Of a stretch of DNA of 64,000 nt, positions 62,471 to 64,000 are shown piece by piece. This DNA comes from Rhodeus uyekii (Eukaryota > Chordata > Actinopteri > Cypriniformes > Acheilognathidae). A program made the position numbers and the translations under genes. The notes beneath the pieces were generated by a model. That model searched no databases. It was given only the letters and a program-made list of their open reading frames with translations, and had not been told where the DNA came from. The DNA lies in NCBI GenBank assembly GCA_037043235.1, contig JAWRVZ010000132.1:299501-363500 (forward strand), read 5' to 3'. Every line of letters begins with the position of its first letter. Position 1 is the stretch's first letter.

Positions 62471-62768
62471 TCCCCACAATCACTTTTATGACTTTTACAA
62501 CATTGGCTTACAACCTTGATTTTTTTTTTTTTTATGTTTAGGGCATCACACACTGCAATACATACACATACACACATATACACATACATATATATAGACA
62601 AAACAATGGCATGGATATATTTTTTTTGGGGGGGGGGGGGGGGAATCTTAAACTTATGTAAACAAACTGAACCTTACTATAAAGTGTCACATAATTTTAA
62701 AATGTGTTGCTAAATGTTTTTCCATTCATGTTAATCAGCAATACACACACACACATACATACATATAC

Positions 62769-62831
<63 letters not shown>

Positions 62832-63486
62832 TGTGTGTGTGTGTATCTCACACAGTTAAAAAGTTGAATTTCTTAAATAAAGGTCTTCATAAAAGTCTCT
62901 TTGTCAGAGTATGCCATCCTAAACGTGTAAAACGAAATTATAGTAAAATATTTTTTAGAATAAGATATTTATGAAAAAATAAAAGAGCACCTGCTTGTTT
63001 TCAGAAGCATCTACTGACTGAGATTTCGATCAGAAACAGGAAGTTTCAATCCTGAAAACCCAATGGTGATGTAACCAAACATCCTTGATGAGTAAAGTAT
63101 TACTGATAAAGAAGGAATCCATCTGCTTTAACCCAGAATGCCTCGCGCTTTGCTCTGGTTTTTTAGTCTCTGTGCTAATTAACCCAGATGTGGATATTAA
63201 TATTGCGGTGGTGATGGAAGCGGGGCTGGAGTGGAAACGGGGCAGATTTAAGGGTGCCGTCAGAATGAAGTGGGTCACTCCCACCCGCGTGTGACAGGAG
63301 ACTAACAGCCGTTACTATATTAAAACACCCATGGGTTAATTTTAATTGCTCATTACCCAATAGAATACAATGACTGCTCTTAAAGGAGACAGCACACAAG
63401 ATGCCGCTGTTTTACATTTTGGGAGAAGTGATACAACTTTGGGTAATAATGGGATAGTTTTCATTTTTGGGAGAAACTAACTTTTT
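62471..63486. other. upstream DNA with microsatellites
   Basis: G run at 62627-62643 and a CA/TA/GT compound microsatellite at 62742-62845. Bases 63060-63420 are more balanced but carry nothing recognised. Confidence 0.6.
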
Positions 63487-64000
63487 AAAGGGTTAGTCTA
63501 CCCAAAAATGAAAACTATCGCATAATTAACTCCCCCTCAAGCCATCCTAGGTATATATGAGTTTCTTCGTTATATTAAATAATGTCCTGGGTCTTCAAAG
63601 CTTTATAATGGGAGTGAAGAGAGCCTGCGTGTTTTGTAAGCTCTATAAAGCGCATCCATCCTTCATAAGTGATCCATATGGCTTCTATATTTATAACTTT
63701 ATAAACTATAATCGCTGGCTTCCGGTCACTGCCGTATGTGAGTCCAGTTCTGGTGGAAGAGTGACCTCTAAGCTTGAGTTTGTTGCCCTATTTGTTTGAA
63801 CAGTGAGAGGCGTCTAGCTACTACACTCTACACATCATGCGTCGGGTCAGAGGTCACTCTTCTGCCAGAACTAGACTCGCATACAGATGTTACTGGAAGC
63901 CAGTGATTATAATTTTTCTCACACACACAAAAAAACATCGCTAACCTTTAAGAGCCATACGAATTACTTTTGTGAGGGATGCGCTTTTCGGAGCTTCAAA
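63487..64000. mobile_element. hairpin repeat running off the window edge
   Basis: Starts AAAGGGTTAGTCTACCCAAA. CGCTGGCTTCCGGTCACTGC (63712) and AGTCCAGTTCTGGTGGAAGA pair with TCTTCTGCCAGAACTAGACT and TACTGGAAGCCAGTG (to 63906). The other end lies beyond 64000. Confidence 0.8.

Noticed and set aside
53500..64000. Exons of a neighbouring gene such as sumf1 (the mammalian ITPR1 neighbour)
   Set aside because: I looked for splice-bounded conserved protein segments on both strands and found none.

Overview
The window is vertebrate nuclear DNA from a teleost, probably a cypriniform fish: it is AT-rich, has long introns, many microsatellites, and the SINE, Tc1, hAT and pogo-type repeats that crowd cyprinid genomes. 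No bacterial or plasmid features are present.

The only protein-coding gene I can support is the 5' part of the inositol 1,4,5-trisphosphate receptor type 1 gene (itpr1), read on the minus strand. I placed 37 coding exons from the start codon at 50208-50206 down to an exon ending at 872. All have GT-AG borders and all 36 junctions keep frame, giving 1,659 codons plus two bases. That is roughly 60% of a receptor subunit of about 2,750 residues: the IP3-binding suppressor domain, the IP3-binding core and most of the cytosolic regulatory solenoid. The distal regulatory region, channel pore and C-terminus lie beyond coordinate 1. A probable non-coding first exon with a GC-box promoter lies near 52892-53100.

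Layout, high to low coordinates (transcription direction): 64000-53450 is upstream DNA without a recognisable gene, holding hairpin repeats, a pogo-like element, two local duplications and two possible regulatory islands; 53440-53160 is a GATA microsatellite; 53100-52540 is a CpG-containing promoter region; 52891-50231 is the leader intron; 50208-34517 holds exons 1-5 with two long introns; 31575-27283 holds exons 6-12, including the SI cassette exon and an extra 30-base microexon; 22169-12230 holds exons 13-29; 11381-872 holds exons 30-37.

The most interesting signal is the 30-base, frame-preserving exon 11 (28940-28969). It adds ten residues directly after the known SI splice segment, inside the IP3-binding core. 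IP3-contact residues before it keep the numbers I recall for mammalian ITPR1; those after it are all shifted by exactly +10. The other observations concern transposons (nested insertions, clean target-site duplications, elements very close to splice donors), strand bias of one repeat family, and candidate regulatory motifs. All family names come from recognition by eye; no database was searched.
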